DNA of 64,000 bases, from NCBI RefSeq assembly GCF_018263925.1, contig NZ_JAEVHF010000001.1, positions 124,001 through 188,000 on the forward strand, written 5' to 3'. The notes beneath the pieces were generated by a model. It did not search any database. It was not told the DNA's origin and worked only from the letters and a program-made list of their open reading frames with translations. Below, in pieces: positions 28,140 through 37,882 of this stretch. The translations under genes and the position numbers were made by a program. Source of the DNA: Kistimonas asteriae (lineage in GTDB: Bacteria; Pseudomonadota; Gammaproteobacteria; Pseudomonadales; Endozoicomonadaceae). Every line of letters begins with the position of its first letter. Position 1 is the stretch's first letter.

Positions 28140-30545
28140 GTGGGCACAAAGTTATTGAGCCAGAATCGCTTGGCAAACTATGCCAGGCAGGCACTGAGCA
28201 AATTCACAAAAACAGATAAAGCCAAATCCGGCAAGCAGAACACTCGAACAATTACCATTATTGATGCAAAAAAACAGATTCCAACTGAAACAACACATAA
28301 TAAAAAAACACCAATCAGCGATCATACCAGCATACACGTCACCACACCTTCGCCCGAATCAGGCACAATACCCACCCCCGAAAACTTCAAAGGCGACATT
28401 AAAGATCACGAAGAGATCGTCAACTCCAGAAAAACCGAGAAAGATTCCATTGACATAACCATAGACAGACTATCAAAAAAGTCCGAATGGAAATTAATGA
28501 ATAAAACCCTAACAAAGCGAGGTGGGGCAACAAGTAAAAAAGGTTTCAAAAAGATTATTGAATCAATGAAAAACATGTCATTCGCAGACAAACGTGACAT
28601 ACAACGAATGGCTCTTTTTGCCGCTGACAAATATGAAAAAAAACAATTTAATGAAGAACAAATGGCCGAATACATGGATGTATTCATGCAACGCTTTGAT
28701 CACGAAAAGACACAACTACAACTAACGAGTGCGCGTACTGTTATCCACCAGAGCAATACAGACCCGTTGGCCATTGCACTCGAATTAATCGCCACCATAC
28801 ATGAACGCATAGAGAATAAATTTGCCGAATACTCAAACCATATCAAAAGAGAGGTACCTGTCGATCTATTTGGCTGGAAAGAAATAAACTATAAAATGCA
28901 TGCTAACCAGATAGACCATGCTTTAATCAAAGCAATAAAACTGGAAATAAAAAACCTACCCAAAACAAACATCAACATTGGAACCACATTAATAACAACC
29001 GAAAAAATCGTTAACTCTTCTGTTAAAAGCCACATGGCTAATACTGCTTTTTCTGTTTGGATTAAAGAAATGCAAAAAGAAGGTAAATCCTTCGAAGAAA
29101 TAAAAACAAAAACAATCAAAAAATTCGAAAAACGATATGACAGTATGACTAAAACACTTCTAAACCTGGATTTCAAATCTACAGAAAAGGCACTTAACGA
29201 TAACAGAACATTATTCATAGAAAATATTACTAGAGAAGTACATGAAACATTAATTGAAAAGCACGGCATGAAACCAAGCAGTAAAGATATACTGAATCAT
29301 GCTCCTGCCACGGAGCGTAAACAATTTGCTCCAGACATGACTGAAGCAGTCTCACTTGAAAAAGCAGAAAAGCAGAATGTTATGGATGACGCCACAGTAA
29401 GCGCCACCGCATCACATCGCTCATCCGTTGACGACACCTTCCTCGAAACACATCTGCCACGCTCTATCTTAAAAGAACTCGCAACAGAGTCATCAACAAC
29501 CGCTGAAGAGTGGAGGGCATCAGGAAAGTTAAACAAACTTGAGCCAGAAAAAACTGAATTAGCAGACAAGGCAGAAGAGACCAATAAAACCACGAAAGGT
29601 GAGGAACAAAGTACAGAGTCGCTGCCCCAAAATACCACGCCCCCTATAAAAGAAAAACCTGCCCCAAACAAAAAGCCAACAGGGTTAACACTTAAAGGAA
29701 GTACAAAACAACAAGTGACAACCAACACAGAAACCCTGAAAGATGAACCAGCATACAAGAAAAAACCTGAACTTCCCAAAAAGCCAGATAAACACATACT
29801 GAATAGCATCGCAAAAACCAATGAGCCCTCACAAACAATCGCTCAAAAGGTAAAACCTGCACTCAAGCCAAAACCAAAATTCATCAAACAACCGGATGAA
29901 TTAACATCCACAAGCACTGCAAAAGCACAAGAAACCAAAAAACCTGAAAATCAACAGGGTAAACCAGCATTAAAACCAAAACCTGTATTACCTAAAAAAC
30001 AGGATGAATCAGAAAATCAAAGCACGATAAAAACACAAGAAACCCAAAAGTCTGAAACTCGATCAGCCAAGCCGCCTCTACCTAAAAAGCCAGCCAAGCT
30101 GACACAGGCACAACATCAAAAACCTGCCACATCAACAACACCGCTAAAAGAAAAGCAGGTCGAATCTGACGTCAAAGAACATTCAGGAAATGATAGCCAG
30201 CCCCATAAACCGGGAACGGTACAGCAAGATAAAAATGACCAAAATACAATTCCTCCTACCGTCACGGCTGATTTTATTGTGGCTAAAATAACAGGTCAGA
30301 TCGAAGGCGAAGAATATAAACTCCAGGCGGAAGTAATGTCTGATGTACTGAAACTGGCAGGACAGCCCGACCAGTTGAGAAAACTACTGGAACAGCTTGA
30401 TCAAGCCATGACGGCTGGCATAGACATTAAAGTGATTCGCGGGAAAGAGCAGTTCTTTAAAGATGAGTTGATTACACTCATTGACAACCAAAAAGCTAAC
30501 GCGCTGAAGTCTAACCACAGAACAGGTATTCAGGTAAAACACTAA
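28140..30545 (+). CDS. Large Lys/Thr/Pro-rich protein of unknown function, effector-like
   Basis: 801 residues, starting at GTG with AAGGA nine bases upstream. No signal peptide or membrane helix is seen. The polar Ser/Thr/Asn/Lys-rich first 100 residues resemble a type III secretion leader in composition only. Residues about 105-385 are predicted mostly helical and charged. A disordered Lys/Pro/Thr-rich region (about 430-690) contains tandem 36-residue repeats. A short C-terminal domain follows (about 700-795). Repeats contain K-x-x-P-x-x-P patterns (KKKPELP, KPKPVLP), which class I SH3 domains bind in eukaryotes. The gene and its flanks are much more AT-rich than neighbours, with AAA/AAT codons favoured, suggesting transfer or relaxed selection. 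I do not recognise the family; a secreted effector is only a hypothesis. Confidence 0.75.
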   Translation: MGTKLLSQNRLANYARQALSKFTKTDKAKSGKQNTRTITIIDAKKQIPTETTHNKKTPISDHTSIHVTTPSPESGTIPTPENFKGDIKDHEEIVNSRKTEKDSIDITIDRLSKKSEWKLMNKTLTKRGGATSKKGFKKIIESMKNMSFADKRDIQRMALFAADKYEKKQFNEEQMAEYMDVFMQRFDHEKTQLQLTSARTVIHQSNTDPLAIALELIATIHERIENKFAEYSNHIKREVPVDLFGWKEINYKMHANQIDHALIKAIKLEIKNLPKTNINIGTTLITTEKIVNSSVKSHMANTAFSVWIKEMQKEGKSFEEIKTKTIKKFEKRYDSMTKTLLNLDFKSTEKALNDNRTLFIENITREVHETLIEKHGMKPSSKDILNHAPATERKQFAPDMTEAVSLEKAEKQNVMDDATVSATASHRSSVDDTFLETHLPRSILKELATESSTTAEEWRASGKLNKLEPEKTELADKAEETNKTTKGEEQSTESLPQNTTPPIKEKPAPNKKPTGLTLKGSTKQQVTTNTETLKDEPAYKKKPELPKKPDKHILNSIAKTNEPSQTIAQKVKPALKPKPKFIKQPDELTSTSTAKAQETKKPENQQGKPALKPKPVLPKKQDESENQSTIKTQETQKSETRSAKPPLPKKPAKLTQAQHQKPATSTTPLKEKQVESDVKEHSGNDSQPHKPGTVQQDKNDQNTIPPTVTADFIVAKITGQIEGEEYKLQAEVMSDVLKLAGQPDQLRKLLEQLDQAMTAGIDIKVIRGKEQFFKDELITLIDNQKANALKSNHRTGIQVKH
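29751..30074 (+). repeat. Three 108-bp tandem coding repeats
   Basis: Units begin at 29751, 29859 and 29967 and each encodes exactly 36 residues (538-573, 574-609, 610-645). Each starts with Ala and a Lys/Pro core (AYKKKPELPKKPD, ALKPKPKFIKQPD, ALKPKPVLPKKQD) and ends in Lys-Pro. A shortened copy follows (PLPKKPAK) and a diverged one precedes (APNKKPTG). DNA copies have diverged, so the array is not recent. Confidence 0.85.
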
Positions 30546-31000
30546 GAATAGGTAACAATAATATTCACGACAGTGTAAAGATGCTCTATTACATAGTTCA
30601 CAGATGAGGATAAAAAGTATCAATACCTAAACATCAAGTGTAATTAGCTTTGGATTTGAACGCCGATGAAACACATCATATGGATGTGACAATAAACCAG
30701 TACTTTCAGGCTAACCCGTTTTCCAGTTTAATAGATTTCCTTTGTTAGAAGGCTTTTCTGTGCCTGCCACCTACTGCAAAAGAGCCATGCGAAAAGCCAA
30801 CTATTAAGCGCATACCTTCCAAACGAAACTAATGCAGAACCTCGCCACCGGACAAAAAATGAATTGAAACATTGAACTAAAATGACAACGTTTCATTCTC
30901 ACGGACAGGCAAAAAATAACATCTCATGATAAGCATGATATATAGCCTCTCACTTTAGAGGCTATATACTCCAGCGACAATGCCCTATATCAAACCGGGC
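30546..31000. other. AT-rich intergenic region between convergent genes, with a 12-bp hairpin
   Basis: No gene is seen in these 455 bp. At 30939-30968 a perfect 12-bp inverted repeat TATATAGCCTCT/AGAGGCTATATA with a six-base loop lies just before the convergent ABC-transporter gene. It lacks a long T-run but is placed like a shared transcript end. Confidence 0.6.
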
Positions 31001-31744
31001 TCAAATGACTTGCTTCAGAAAAGCCTGCAACCGTTCTGCCTGTGGATTATCAAAAAAGTCATCCGGCTTGCTATCCTCAAGCAGCTCACCAGACTCCATA
31101 AACATCACCCTGTCCGCCACTTCCCGGGCAAAACCCATCTCATGGGTCACGACAACCATTGTCATACCTGAGTTCGCCAGATCTTTCATGACATCCAGCA
31201 CTTCACCGACCATCTCCGGATCCAGGGCACTGGTTGGCTCATCAAAGAGCATGATCCTGGGCTGCATGGCCAGCGCCCGTGCAATGGCGACACGCTGCTG
31301 CTGACCGCCTGACAACTGCGGCGGATAACTGTCTGCCTTCTCACTTAAGCCAACTTTCAACAGCAGTGCCTTGGCACGATCTTCCGCCTCCGCCCGGCTA
31401 AGTTTTCTGACTTTTTGCGGCGCCAGACAGATGTTGTCGAGTACCGTCAGATGCGGGAAAAGATTAAACGACTGGAACACCATCCCCACTTCTTCCCGCA
31501 AGGCATTGACATCACCAGGCGTGGTCAGGGAGATACTGTCGACAACAATTTCACCGTCATTGATGGTTTCCAGCTGATTCAGCGTACGCAGGAAGGTCGA
31601 TTTTCCCGAACCGCTGGGGCCGACTACCACCACTACTTCGCTTTCAGCAATATCCGCCGACACCTGTTTCAGGGCATGCACCCCGTTGGGGTAGATCTTC
31701 TCGACCCCGGTTGCACGAATAATGTAATCAGTCACTGACGGCAT
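31001..31744 (-). CDS. Polar amino acid ABC transporter, ATP-binding protein
   Basis: 247-residue ABC ATPase of the GlnQ/HisP/ArtP group with Walker [10 protein letters not shown], signature [15 protein letters not shown] and Walker [15 protein letters not shown]. It energises uptake by the permease and binding protein encoded just upstream. The ATG at 31744 overlaps the permease gene by 17 bp. A GTG at 31735 has a better-spaced GAGGT and would give a shorter overlap, so the exact start is open. Confidence 0.93.
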   Translation of the reverse strand: MPSVTDYIIRATGVEKIYPNGVHALKQVSADIAESEVVVVVGPSGSGKSTFLRTLNQLETINDGEIVVDSISLTTPGDVNALREEVGMVFQSFNLFPHLTVLDNICLAPQKVRKLSRAEAEDRAKALLLKVGLSEKADSYPPQLSGGQQQRVAIARALAMQPRIMLFDEPTSALDPEMVGEVLDVMKDLANSGMTMVVVTHEMGFAREVADRVMFMESGELLEDSKPDDFFDNPQAERLQAFLKQVI

Positions 31745-32717
31745 ACCTCACTTCCAGTTTACGCACCAGCAGACTTAACACGCCGGTAAGAATCAGGTAG
31801 CAGAGCGCCACACTGAACCACACTTCAAACGGACTGAAGGTTGAGCTGACCACTTCCCGCCCTGCCTTGGTCAGGTCAGTGATGGATATAACGGAAACCA
31901 GTGAAGAATCCTTGATCAGGTTGATAAACTGGCCGGCCAATGGAGGCAAAACACGCTTGAAGGCCTGAGGTAGAATCACGTAACGCATGGACTGATGCCA
32001 GCCCATTCCCAGGCTGCGGGCAGCTTCCATTTGTCCCCTGGAAATCGACTCTATGCCTGCTCGAACAATTTCAGCAATATAAGCGCCAGTAAATACCGAG
32101 AGTGCTATCACCCCGGCGGTAAAACGCTCCATATCCAGTACAGACCCCAGGAAGAAATAGACCAGGAAAATCTGCACGAGTAATGGCGTCCCCCTGACCA
32201 GCTCAATATAAAGAATGGCCAGTTTCTTCAACGCTGGATTATTGGATATACGAAAAAGCCCGGTGATGGTGCCGATAATAATCGCCATCACAATCGACAC
32301 CAGCGACAACTGCATTGTCATCACCATACCGTCTACCAGTGGCCCGGCTTCCCAGTAAGTGATGGCCGCGAAGCTGTCACCTTCAAACACAAGATCCCCG
32401 TCGTCTGCAAAGAGCAACTGGGGCTGCATGGCTATCTGCACGGTATCGGGGTTATCGTCAGACACCAGCTGTACGGCACCGTTTTCACCCAGCGTAACGA
32501 CGCCGTCAAATTCGGCGATATAGTCTTCCTGAGCCTGATAAAAGAGGTATTGCGGAATGCGCTCCCAGCGCCAGATATAATCTATGGACTGACTCGACTT
32601 GTAGATACCCAGGCCCGTCAGAAACACGATACCCAAAAACACCAGATTCCAGAGAAGCTGGTTAGGCTGTTTTTCCATCTGCTTCGGCTGGCCCGTCACG
32701 GGTTTACTTCCAAACAC
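31728..32717 (-). CDS. Polar amino acid ABC transporter, permease
   Basis: 329 residues, longer than the usual 220-250 because of an N-terminal extension: one helix near residue 30, then a periplasmic segment of about 90 residues before the core. The core has about five helices and the coupling motif [22 protein letters not shown]. The single permease gene suggests a homodimer. The frame opens with GTG at 32717; an ATG at 32678 is possible. The extension is uncommon and may interact with the binding protein. Confidence 0.9.
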   Translation of the reverse strand: MFGSKPVTGQPKQMEKQPNQLLWNLVFLGIVFLTGLGIYKSSQSIDYIWRWERIPQYLFYQAQEDYIAEFDGVVTLGENGAVQLVSDDNPDTVQIAMQPQLLFADDGDLVFEGDSFAAITYWEAGPLVDGMVMTMQLSLVSIVMAIIIGTITGLFRISNNPALKKLAILYIELVRGTPLLVQIFLVYFFLGSVLDMERFTAGVIALSVFTGAYIAEIVRAGIESISRGQMEAARSLGMGWHQSMRYVILPQAFKRVLPPLAGQFINLIKDSSLVSVISITDLTKAGREVVSSTFSPFEVWFSVALCYLILTGVLSLLVRKLEVRYAVSD

Positions 32718-32797
32718 CGGATTGAAACTCTCCTGATTGGTTTGACCTGTCTCCCGCTACCCATCCGACTGGACAGGTAGCGGCGAACACTCAGGAC

Positions 32798-33607
32798 TTA
32801 TTTGAGTTTTTTCTGCCAGTCAGAGTTTGCGAACCAACGGTTGTAGATCTTGTCATAGGTACCGTCACCGCGGGTCTGGCGCAGGAAATTATTCAGCCAG
32901 TTGGTGAAATCAGGATCCCCCTTGCGAATGGCCCAGCCCAGTGGCTCATAGGTAAAAGGCTGGTCAATGTGCACCAGGTTTTTACCATTCTGTGCGGAAT
33001 AGATCGCGTTATAGGGCAAATCATAGACAAAGGCATCCGCACGGCCGTTAACCACTTCCAGGGCACCATCAGCCTCAGTTTCAAAGAGACGCAACTCAGC
33101 CTTCGGCATATATTTCTTGATGGCGTAGTCACCGGTTGTACCCAGCTTGGAGATGACCTTGAACTTAGGATCATTCAGGTCCTTGTAGCTCTTGATCTCG
33201 CCTTCCAGCCCCTTGCGCAGCAGGATGGTCTGACCCACAACGATATAGGGATCAACAAAGTTCACCTGCAGGTTACGCTCGGCAGTCACCGTCATGCCGG
33301 ACATGATGATGTCGAATTTATCGGTCATCAGTGCGGGAATGATGCCATCCCAGGCGGTATTGACGATCTCGAGCTTAACGCCCATGGCCTTGGCCATTTG
33401 CTTGGCAAAATCGACATCAAAACCGATGTACTTGCCATCCTTGCTGGTCATTTCAAACGGCATGTAGCCGGAGTCCAGCCCAACCCGAAGCACCCCGTCT
33501 TTCATGATACGGTTCAGCGCCGACTGCTCCCAAAGGCTGTTGCTGGACGCCCAGGCATTGCCCATCACGGCGACCAACATGGTCAGCATTAACGCAATCT
33601 TTCTCAT
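32798..33607 (-). CDS. Polar amino acid ABC transporter, substrate-binding protein
   Basis: 269-residue periplasmic binding protein, family 3. It has a signal peptide cut after NAWA and the family motifs VGLDSGYMPFEM, GFDVDFAKQMAKAMG and DIIMSGMTVTAERN. Its ligand is a polar amino acid, not defined further by sequence; arginine, glutamate or glutamine are candidates. It is the first gene of the three-gene operon. Confidence 0.93.
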   Translation of the reverse strand: MRKIALMLTMLVAVMGNAWASSNSLWEQSALNRIMKDGVLRVGLDSGYMPFEMTSKDGKYIGFDVDFAKQMAKAMGVKLEIVNTAWDGIIPALMTDKFDIIMSGMTVTAERNLQVNFVDPYIVVGQTILLRKGLEGEIKSYKDLNDPKFKVISKLGTTGDYAIKKYMPKAELRLFETEADGALEVVNGRADAFVYDLPYNAIYSAQNGKNLVHIDQPFTYEPLGWAIRKGDPDFTNWLNNFLRQTRGDGTYDKIYNRWFANSDWQKKLK

Positions 33608-34238
33608 TGTCTCACTCCGTCATTTTTGTTCTTTAATACCGAGACCTGTGCCCTGCCTGCGCTCCCCATGCAGACGACAACTGACATCCATTAATCACCC
33701 GGTCAGGCCAACATTGTACTGATACATACGTATAAATACAGACCATTTAGAAAGCAATATTCAGGCCCAAGCACAAAAATACCGTCATCGTTCACGCATA
33801 ATCCTGAGGACAACCATCACATTTGCTCTATGATGCGTCATATGATCCTCACGAAAGACAGGTCTACTGGAAAAACAATAAACAGCGTGGAAACGAGACA
33901 GGGAATCACCATCAGAGAAATCTATTTCCCACATAAGAAATACCATTGCTCGTGACGATCAATTTCTGCGATTGATGCTTCTTTTTACTGCCAGCCGTGG
34001 TTACAGTGTATAAACGGTTTTTTCCAGTCTATAGCGGTCCTGGGTCTACCCATTCCTGTGCATGGGCTTCAAGGCTGGCTCCTCGCGTCTTCATCTGTCA
34101 GCCCTGTTCGTATATCGATAAAAACCCTGCTCAGCTGCACGCTGTACTCCTATGCTTTTGACACTTGCCGATTAAACAACTGAGCCCAGGGCTCAGGGTC
34201 ACATTGCATACGTTTGTCTTTACACAACGAGGTTAGCC
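33608..34238. other. Divergent regulatory region between ABC transporter and antiporter
   Basis: No gene is seen in 631 bp. Near the antiporter, TTGACA at 34158-34163 is a good -35 box, and the perfect palindrome CTGAGCCC-A-GGGCTCAG (34180-34196) lies where the -10 element would be. This could be an operator; I cannot name the regulator. Confidence 0.4.
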
Positions 34239-35498
34239 ATGCATCAAGCCGACCTGGCGCTGCCAGTGTTAATTTTCACCGGTCTTTTCATGTTGACCAC
34301 AGGCTCTGCCATCTGGCTCAAGTTCCTGCGGGTGCCTTATACCATCGGCCTGGTGGTGATAGGGATGGCGCTGGGGTTACTGGCCAAATATTCGGATTTT
34401 CTCGCCCCCGTGCTCCAGGTTGAGCTGACCCATGACCTGATTATGTACGTCATGCTCCCCGTACTGATTTACGATGCCGCGATCAACATCAAGCTGCCCA
34501 TGCTGATCAAGGAGCTGGTACCGGTGCTGATGCTGGCCATTGTAGGGGTTGTCTTATCCACCCTGGTGGTTGCAGGCCTGATCGGCAATTACACACCCAT
34601 GACGATGGCGGGAGCGCTCCTGTTTGGCGCCCTGATTTCCGCCACGGACCCCGTCGCTGTCATTGCCCTGTTCAAGGAAGTGGGGGCTCCCGAGCGCATG
34701 GCCCTGCTGATGGATGCAGAAAGCCTGTTGAATGATGCCACGGCCATTGTCATGTTTGGGATTGTCATGGCCGTACTGCAAACCGGACAGGGCTTTGGGC
34801 TGGATACCGCTTTCATGGCCATCTGGGATTTTTGCCGGGTCTTCTTTGGTGGTATTGCCGTTGGCGCCATTCTGGGCATCGCCATGCTGTTCCTGCTGCG
34901 TCTTGGCCATGCGATTCCCTATGTACAGATCTCCCTGACCACCATTCTGGCCTATTCCAGCTTCATCATTGCTGATCACGTGTTTGGCATGTCAGGCGTG
35001 ATGTCCACGATCGCCGCCGGTATCGTCACCCGCACCTGGTCAAAAAAAGTACTATGCGAGCCCGTACAGCAATACCTTGGCCCTTACTGGGAATTCATGG
35101 CCTTTGTCGCCAACAGCTTTATTTTCCTGCTGCTGGGTATGCAGGAAGATTTCCTGTTCAAGGATATGGATCACCTTTACGAGAACACCCCCTTCCTGCT
35201 GCTGACCATTGCCGTGGTCTTGTTTGCCCGCTTCCTGGTTGTGTACCTGTTATTGCCCATCAGTAACCGGTTACCCAAAAGTTCCCCGGTTGATAACAAG
35301 GCCAAGGCCGTTATGTTCTGGGGTGGGTTACGCGGAGTCGTTCCCGTTGCTCTGATGTTGTCCATACCCGTCGATATGCCGGAACGGGGCGCGATCATTC
35401 ATATGACATTGGCTGTGATTCTGTTCTCACTCCTGATTCAGGGAACAACGATTGAGCGCCTGATGGATTTTCTTAAGCTCAAGAACCCCTCCCGGTGA
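34239..35498 (+). CDS. CPA1-family Na+/H+ antiporter (NhaP type)
   Basis: 419-residue membrane protein with about 12 helices. The CPA1 core is visible: LFGALISATDPVAVIALFKE carries the ion-binding Asp, with AESLLNDATAIVMFG after it and WGGLRGVVPVALMLSIP near the C-terminus. It exchanges Na+ (or K+) for protons at the inner membrane for pH and salt balance. The ATG has GAGG upstream. A Na+ cycle is of interest because a possibly Na+-coupled V-ATPase lies 18 kb away. Confidence 0.92.
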   Translation: MHQADLALPVLIFTGLFMLTTGSAIWLKFLRVPYTIGLVVIGMALGLLAKYSDFLAPVLQVELTHDLIMYVMLPVLIYDAAINIKLPMLIKELVPVLMLAIVGVVLSTLVVAGLIGNYTPMTMAGALLFGALISATDPVAVIALFKEVGAPERMALLMDAESLLNDATAIVMFGIVMAVLQTGQGFGLDTAFMAIWDFCRVFFGGIAVGAILGIAMLFLLRLGHAIPYVQISLTTILAYSSFIIADHVFGMSGVMSTIAAGIVTRTWSKKVLCEPVQQYLGPYWEFMAFVANSFIFLLLGMQEDFLFKDMDHLYENTPFLLLTIAVVLFARFLVVYLLLPISNRLPKSSPVDNKAKAVMFWGGLRGVVPVALMLSIPVDMPERGAIIHMTLAVILFSLLIQGTTIERLMDFLKLKNPSR

Positions 35499-35565
35499 GG
35501 ACACAGGATAACCGCACACGTTACGTCGAAACATGCACAGCGTGTTGGAGATAGTCTGAATGCTT

Positions 35566-35596
35566 ACCTGCCCATCCGACGATGGGCAGGTATTTT
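35566..35596 (+). terminator. Terminator of the Na+/H+ antiporter gene
   Basis: ACCTGCCCATC, CGAC loop, GATGGGCAGGT: a perfect 11-bp stem followed by ATTTT, 68 bp past the stop codon. Confidence 0.85.
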
Positions 35597-36289
35597 GGCT
35601 CAAGAAAAGATGATTAATGATCAAGCGTAAGCATTAGCCCGCTTCAGAGTCATGCATTAGCTTACACAACATTTACTTTGTCATCGCCATACAATCTATT
35701 GAAAAAATATTTCGCACATACACTTTTCGACAAAATAAATAATTACACACCCATCCATTAACAGGTTTTTTTCCACAATTTAAACACAACAATAACAAAA
35801 CCAAAAAACTGTTTAATTGTTCAATTTCACAATAATTAAACAAACACTGAAAACACTTTTCCATTAAGCATATTTCAATTTCAAATATATTTTCCACACA
35901 TTTAGAAAAATCAGAAAATATTATCAACCCAATAAAAACAACATGATTATCCGCATAAGCCAGCGAATACATAGCCAGAACGCAAAAATTTCACCACAGC
36001 TATCCTTTGCCACAGATCAAAACTCAGACCTCTCAGCCATCGCAAAATACGCCCGCACTTGACTCAGGACAGAAAACCACTGACCGTCATATTGACCTGA
36101 CGGGGAACAATAATCAGTTAACCATGCTTACTTAATAAAAAGCAGCACCAACTGATTTCAGCCAATTCTGCCTGAAAAACAATCGTTCCGTTGTTTAACA
36201 ACAGCCCTGTTTATTGAAGCCATTCATTGACTGATTAGCCATTAAACCATGGAACGATCGGCTATTGGGATAAGAAAGAGGGAAGTCCT
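35597..36289. other. AT-rich intergenic region upstream of the peptide transporter
   Basis: These 693 bp are markedly AT-rich between 35,690 and 35,960 and I see no supportable gene. The right end should hold the promoter of the POT transporter; a small palindrome GTTGTT-T-AACAAC lies near 36,190. Confidence 0.5.
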
Positions 36290-37807
36290 ATGCCCACATC
36301 CATAAAGACCACGTCACAAAAACACCCCGCAACGTTTTATATTCTTCTGTTCTGGCAATTCTGGTGGGCTTTTTCATTTTATGGTTTATGGTCGTTGTTA
36401 CCGGTTTATCTGAATAAATACCTGCAACTCAGTGAAGCGACATCCTTTGCCATCTTTGGCGGTTATACCGCCCTTGGCGCCGGCCTGCTCTTTATCGGTG
36501 GCTGGATTGCCGATAATTACCTCGGTGCCAAACGCAACCTGGTCATCGGTACTGCATTCCAGAGTATCGGTTATTTCCTGGTGGCGTTTTCCGCCGTCAA
36601 CAAAACGACCCTGCCTTTGTTCCTGGGACTGGGGTTTGTCATCATTGGCCGCGCCACGGCCAGCACCTGCCCGCCAGTGGTACTCGCCAGCGCCTATGAT
36701 GGCAAAGATGATCCTCGCCTGGATGGTGCCTTCACGTACCTGTACATGGTGAACAATGTTGGCTCCTTCACCACCATGCTGGTGATTCCGCCGATCGCCA
36801 GCAGCATTTCCATGACGCTGGCATTTGCGCTTTGCGGCGCCGGCATGGCGATCAACGTCATCGGACTGATCCTGATGCGTGGCCCCATGAGAAAAGCCGG
36901 TTCAGCGCCAGACCTTAAACCAGCTGGCGCCCGCAAGCTGGGTACCTTTACCGGGGGAGCCCTATTGGCCGTTGGCGCCGCCACCTACCTGCTGACCAAC
37001 CTGCCGCTGGCACAGACCCTAATGGCTGTTTCCGCCATTGTCATCTGTGTGCTGATTGTCCGGCATATGCGCCAGGAGTCCCCGGCGGACCGCAAACGGA
37101 TGATTGTCGGCATGGTGCTCATGCTGCAGGCGCTGGTGTTCTTTGTCCTCTACAACCAGATGCCCACCTCCCTGAACTTCTTTGCCATTAATAATGTGCA
37201 GCCCTTCGTATTTGGCTTTGAGATTGATCCGGTCCAGTACCAGTCTCTGAACCCATTCTGGATCATTGTGATCAGCCCTGTACTGGCGAAAATTTACAGC
37301 TACCTCGGCGCCCGTAACAAAGACCTGTCCATGCCGGGTAAGTACGCGCTGGGTATGTTGATCTGCGCTATTGCCTTCGGTTCTGCAGGTATTTCCAAAT
37401 ACTTTGCCGATGAAAATGGCATGGTGTCCGCCTTCTGGATCTTCACACCGAATTTCTTCTTTGCCATTGGTGAACTGCTGATCAGCGCCCTGGGCATGTC
37501 AGTGGTCGCCAAGCTGTTCCCGGTTCACATGCGTGCCTTCACATTTGGCGCCTGGAACATGACCCTGGCACTGGCTTCCATTGCCGGCGCTTGGGTCGCC
37601 GGGTTCTCGTCATCGGAAGGCAGCAACATCACCCCCATGGACAGCCTTCAGCTCTATGGTGACTACTTCATCATTCTGGGGGTTGTCACCGCAGTTATCG
37701 CCCTGCTGATTGCCTTCATGGTGCCGAAACTGAATCGCTTCATGGAACACCGGGAGGAAGAGCCAAGGAAAAAAGAGGATTCGCATGGCGAACCGGTGCC
37801 GGCCTGA
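36290..37807 (+). CDS. POT/PTR2-family peptide transporter with altered proton-coupling residues
   Basis: 505 residues, about 14 helices, aligning end to end with E. coli DtpB (segments QMPTSLNFFAINNV, NPFW and DLSMP are shared). The TM1 motif ExxER that couples protons is replaced: Gln23, Trp26 and Ala27 stand where the two Glu and the Arg belong. The TM4 Lys is Ser125 and the TM7 Glu is Gln280. The TM10 Glu that binds the peptide amino terminus is kept (Glu395 in IGELLISALG). It probably still binds peptides or related compounds but cannot use the standard proton mechanism. It lies 75 bp upstream of an aminopeptidase gene, an apparent functional pair. Confidence 0.9.
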   Translation: MPTSIKTTSQKHPATFYILLFWQFWWAFSFYGLWSLLPVYLNKYLQLSEATSFAIFGGYTALGAGLLFIGGWIADNYLGAKRNLVIGTAFQSIGYFLVAFSAVNKTTLPLFLGLGFVIIGRATASTCPPVVLASAYDGKDDPRLDGAFTYLYMVNNVGSFTTMLVIPPIASSISMTLAFALCGAGMAINVIGLILMRGPMRKAGSAPDLKPAGARKLGTFTGGALLAVGAATYLLTNLPLAQTLMAVSAIVICVLIVRHMRQESPADRKRMIVGMVLMLQALVFFVLYNQMPTSLNFFAINNVQPFVFGFEIDPVQYQSLNPFWIIVISPVLAKIYSYLGARNKDLSMPGKYALGMLICAIAFGSAGISKYFADENGMVSAFWIFTPNFFFAIGELLISALGMSVVAKLFPVHMRAFTFGAWNMTLALASIAGAWVAGFSSSEGSNITPMDSLQLYGDYFIILGVVTAVIALLIAFMVPKLNRFMEHREEEPRKKEDSHGEPVPA

Positions 37808-37882
37808 TTCAGTCTTCATCAATCGTAACGTTTCATAGATAACCGCGCCGGATTCACCCTACATCCGGCCAAGGGGAGAAGC

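Noticed and set aside
35673-35972. Open frame of 99 codons in the AT-rich gap before the peptide transporter
   Set aside because: No ribosome site, unusual Cys/Phe content typical of translated AT-rich non-coding DNA, and no signal of a family.
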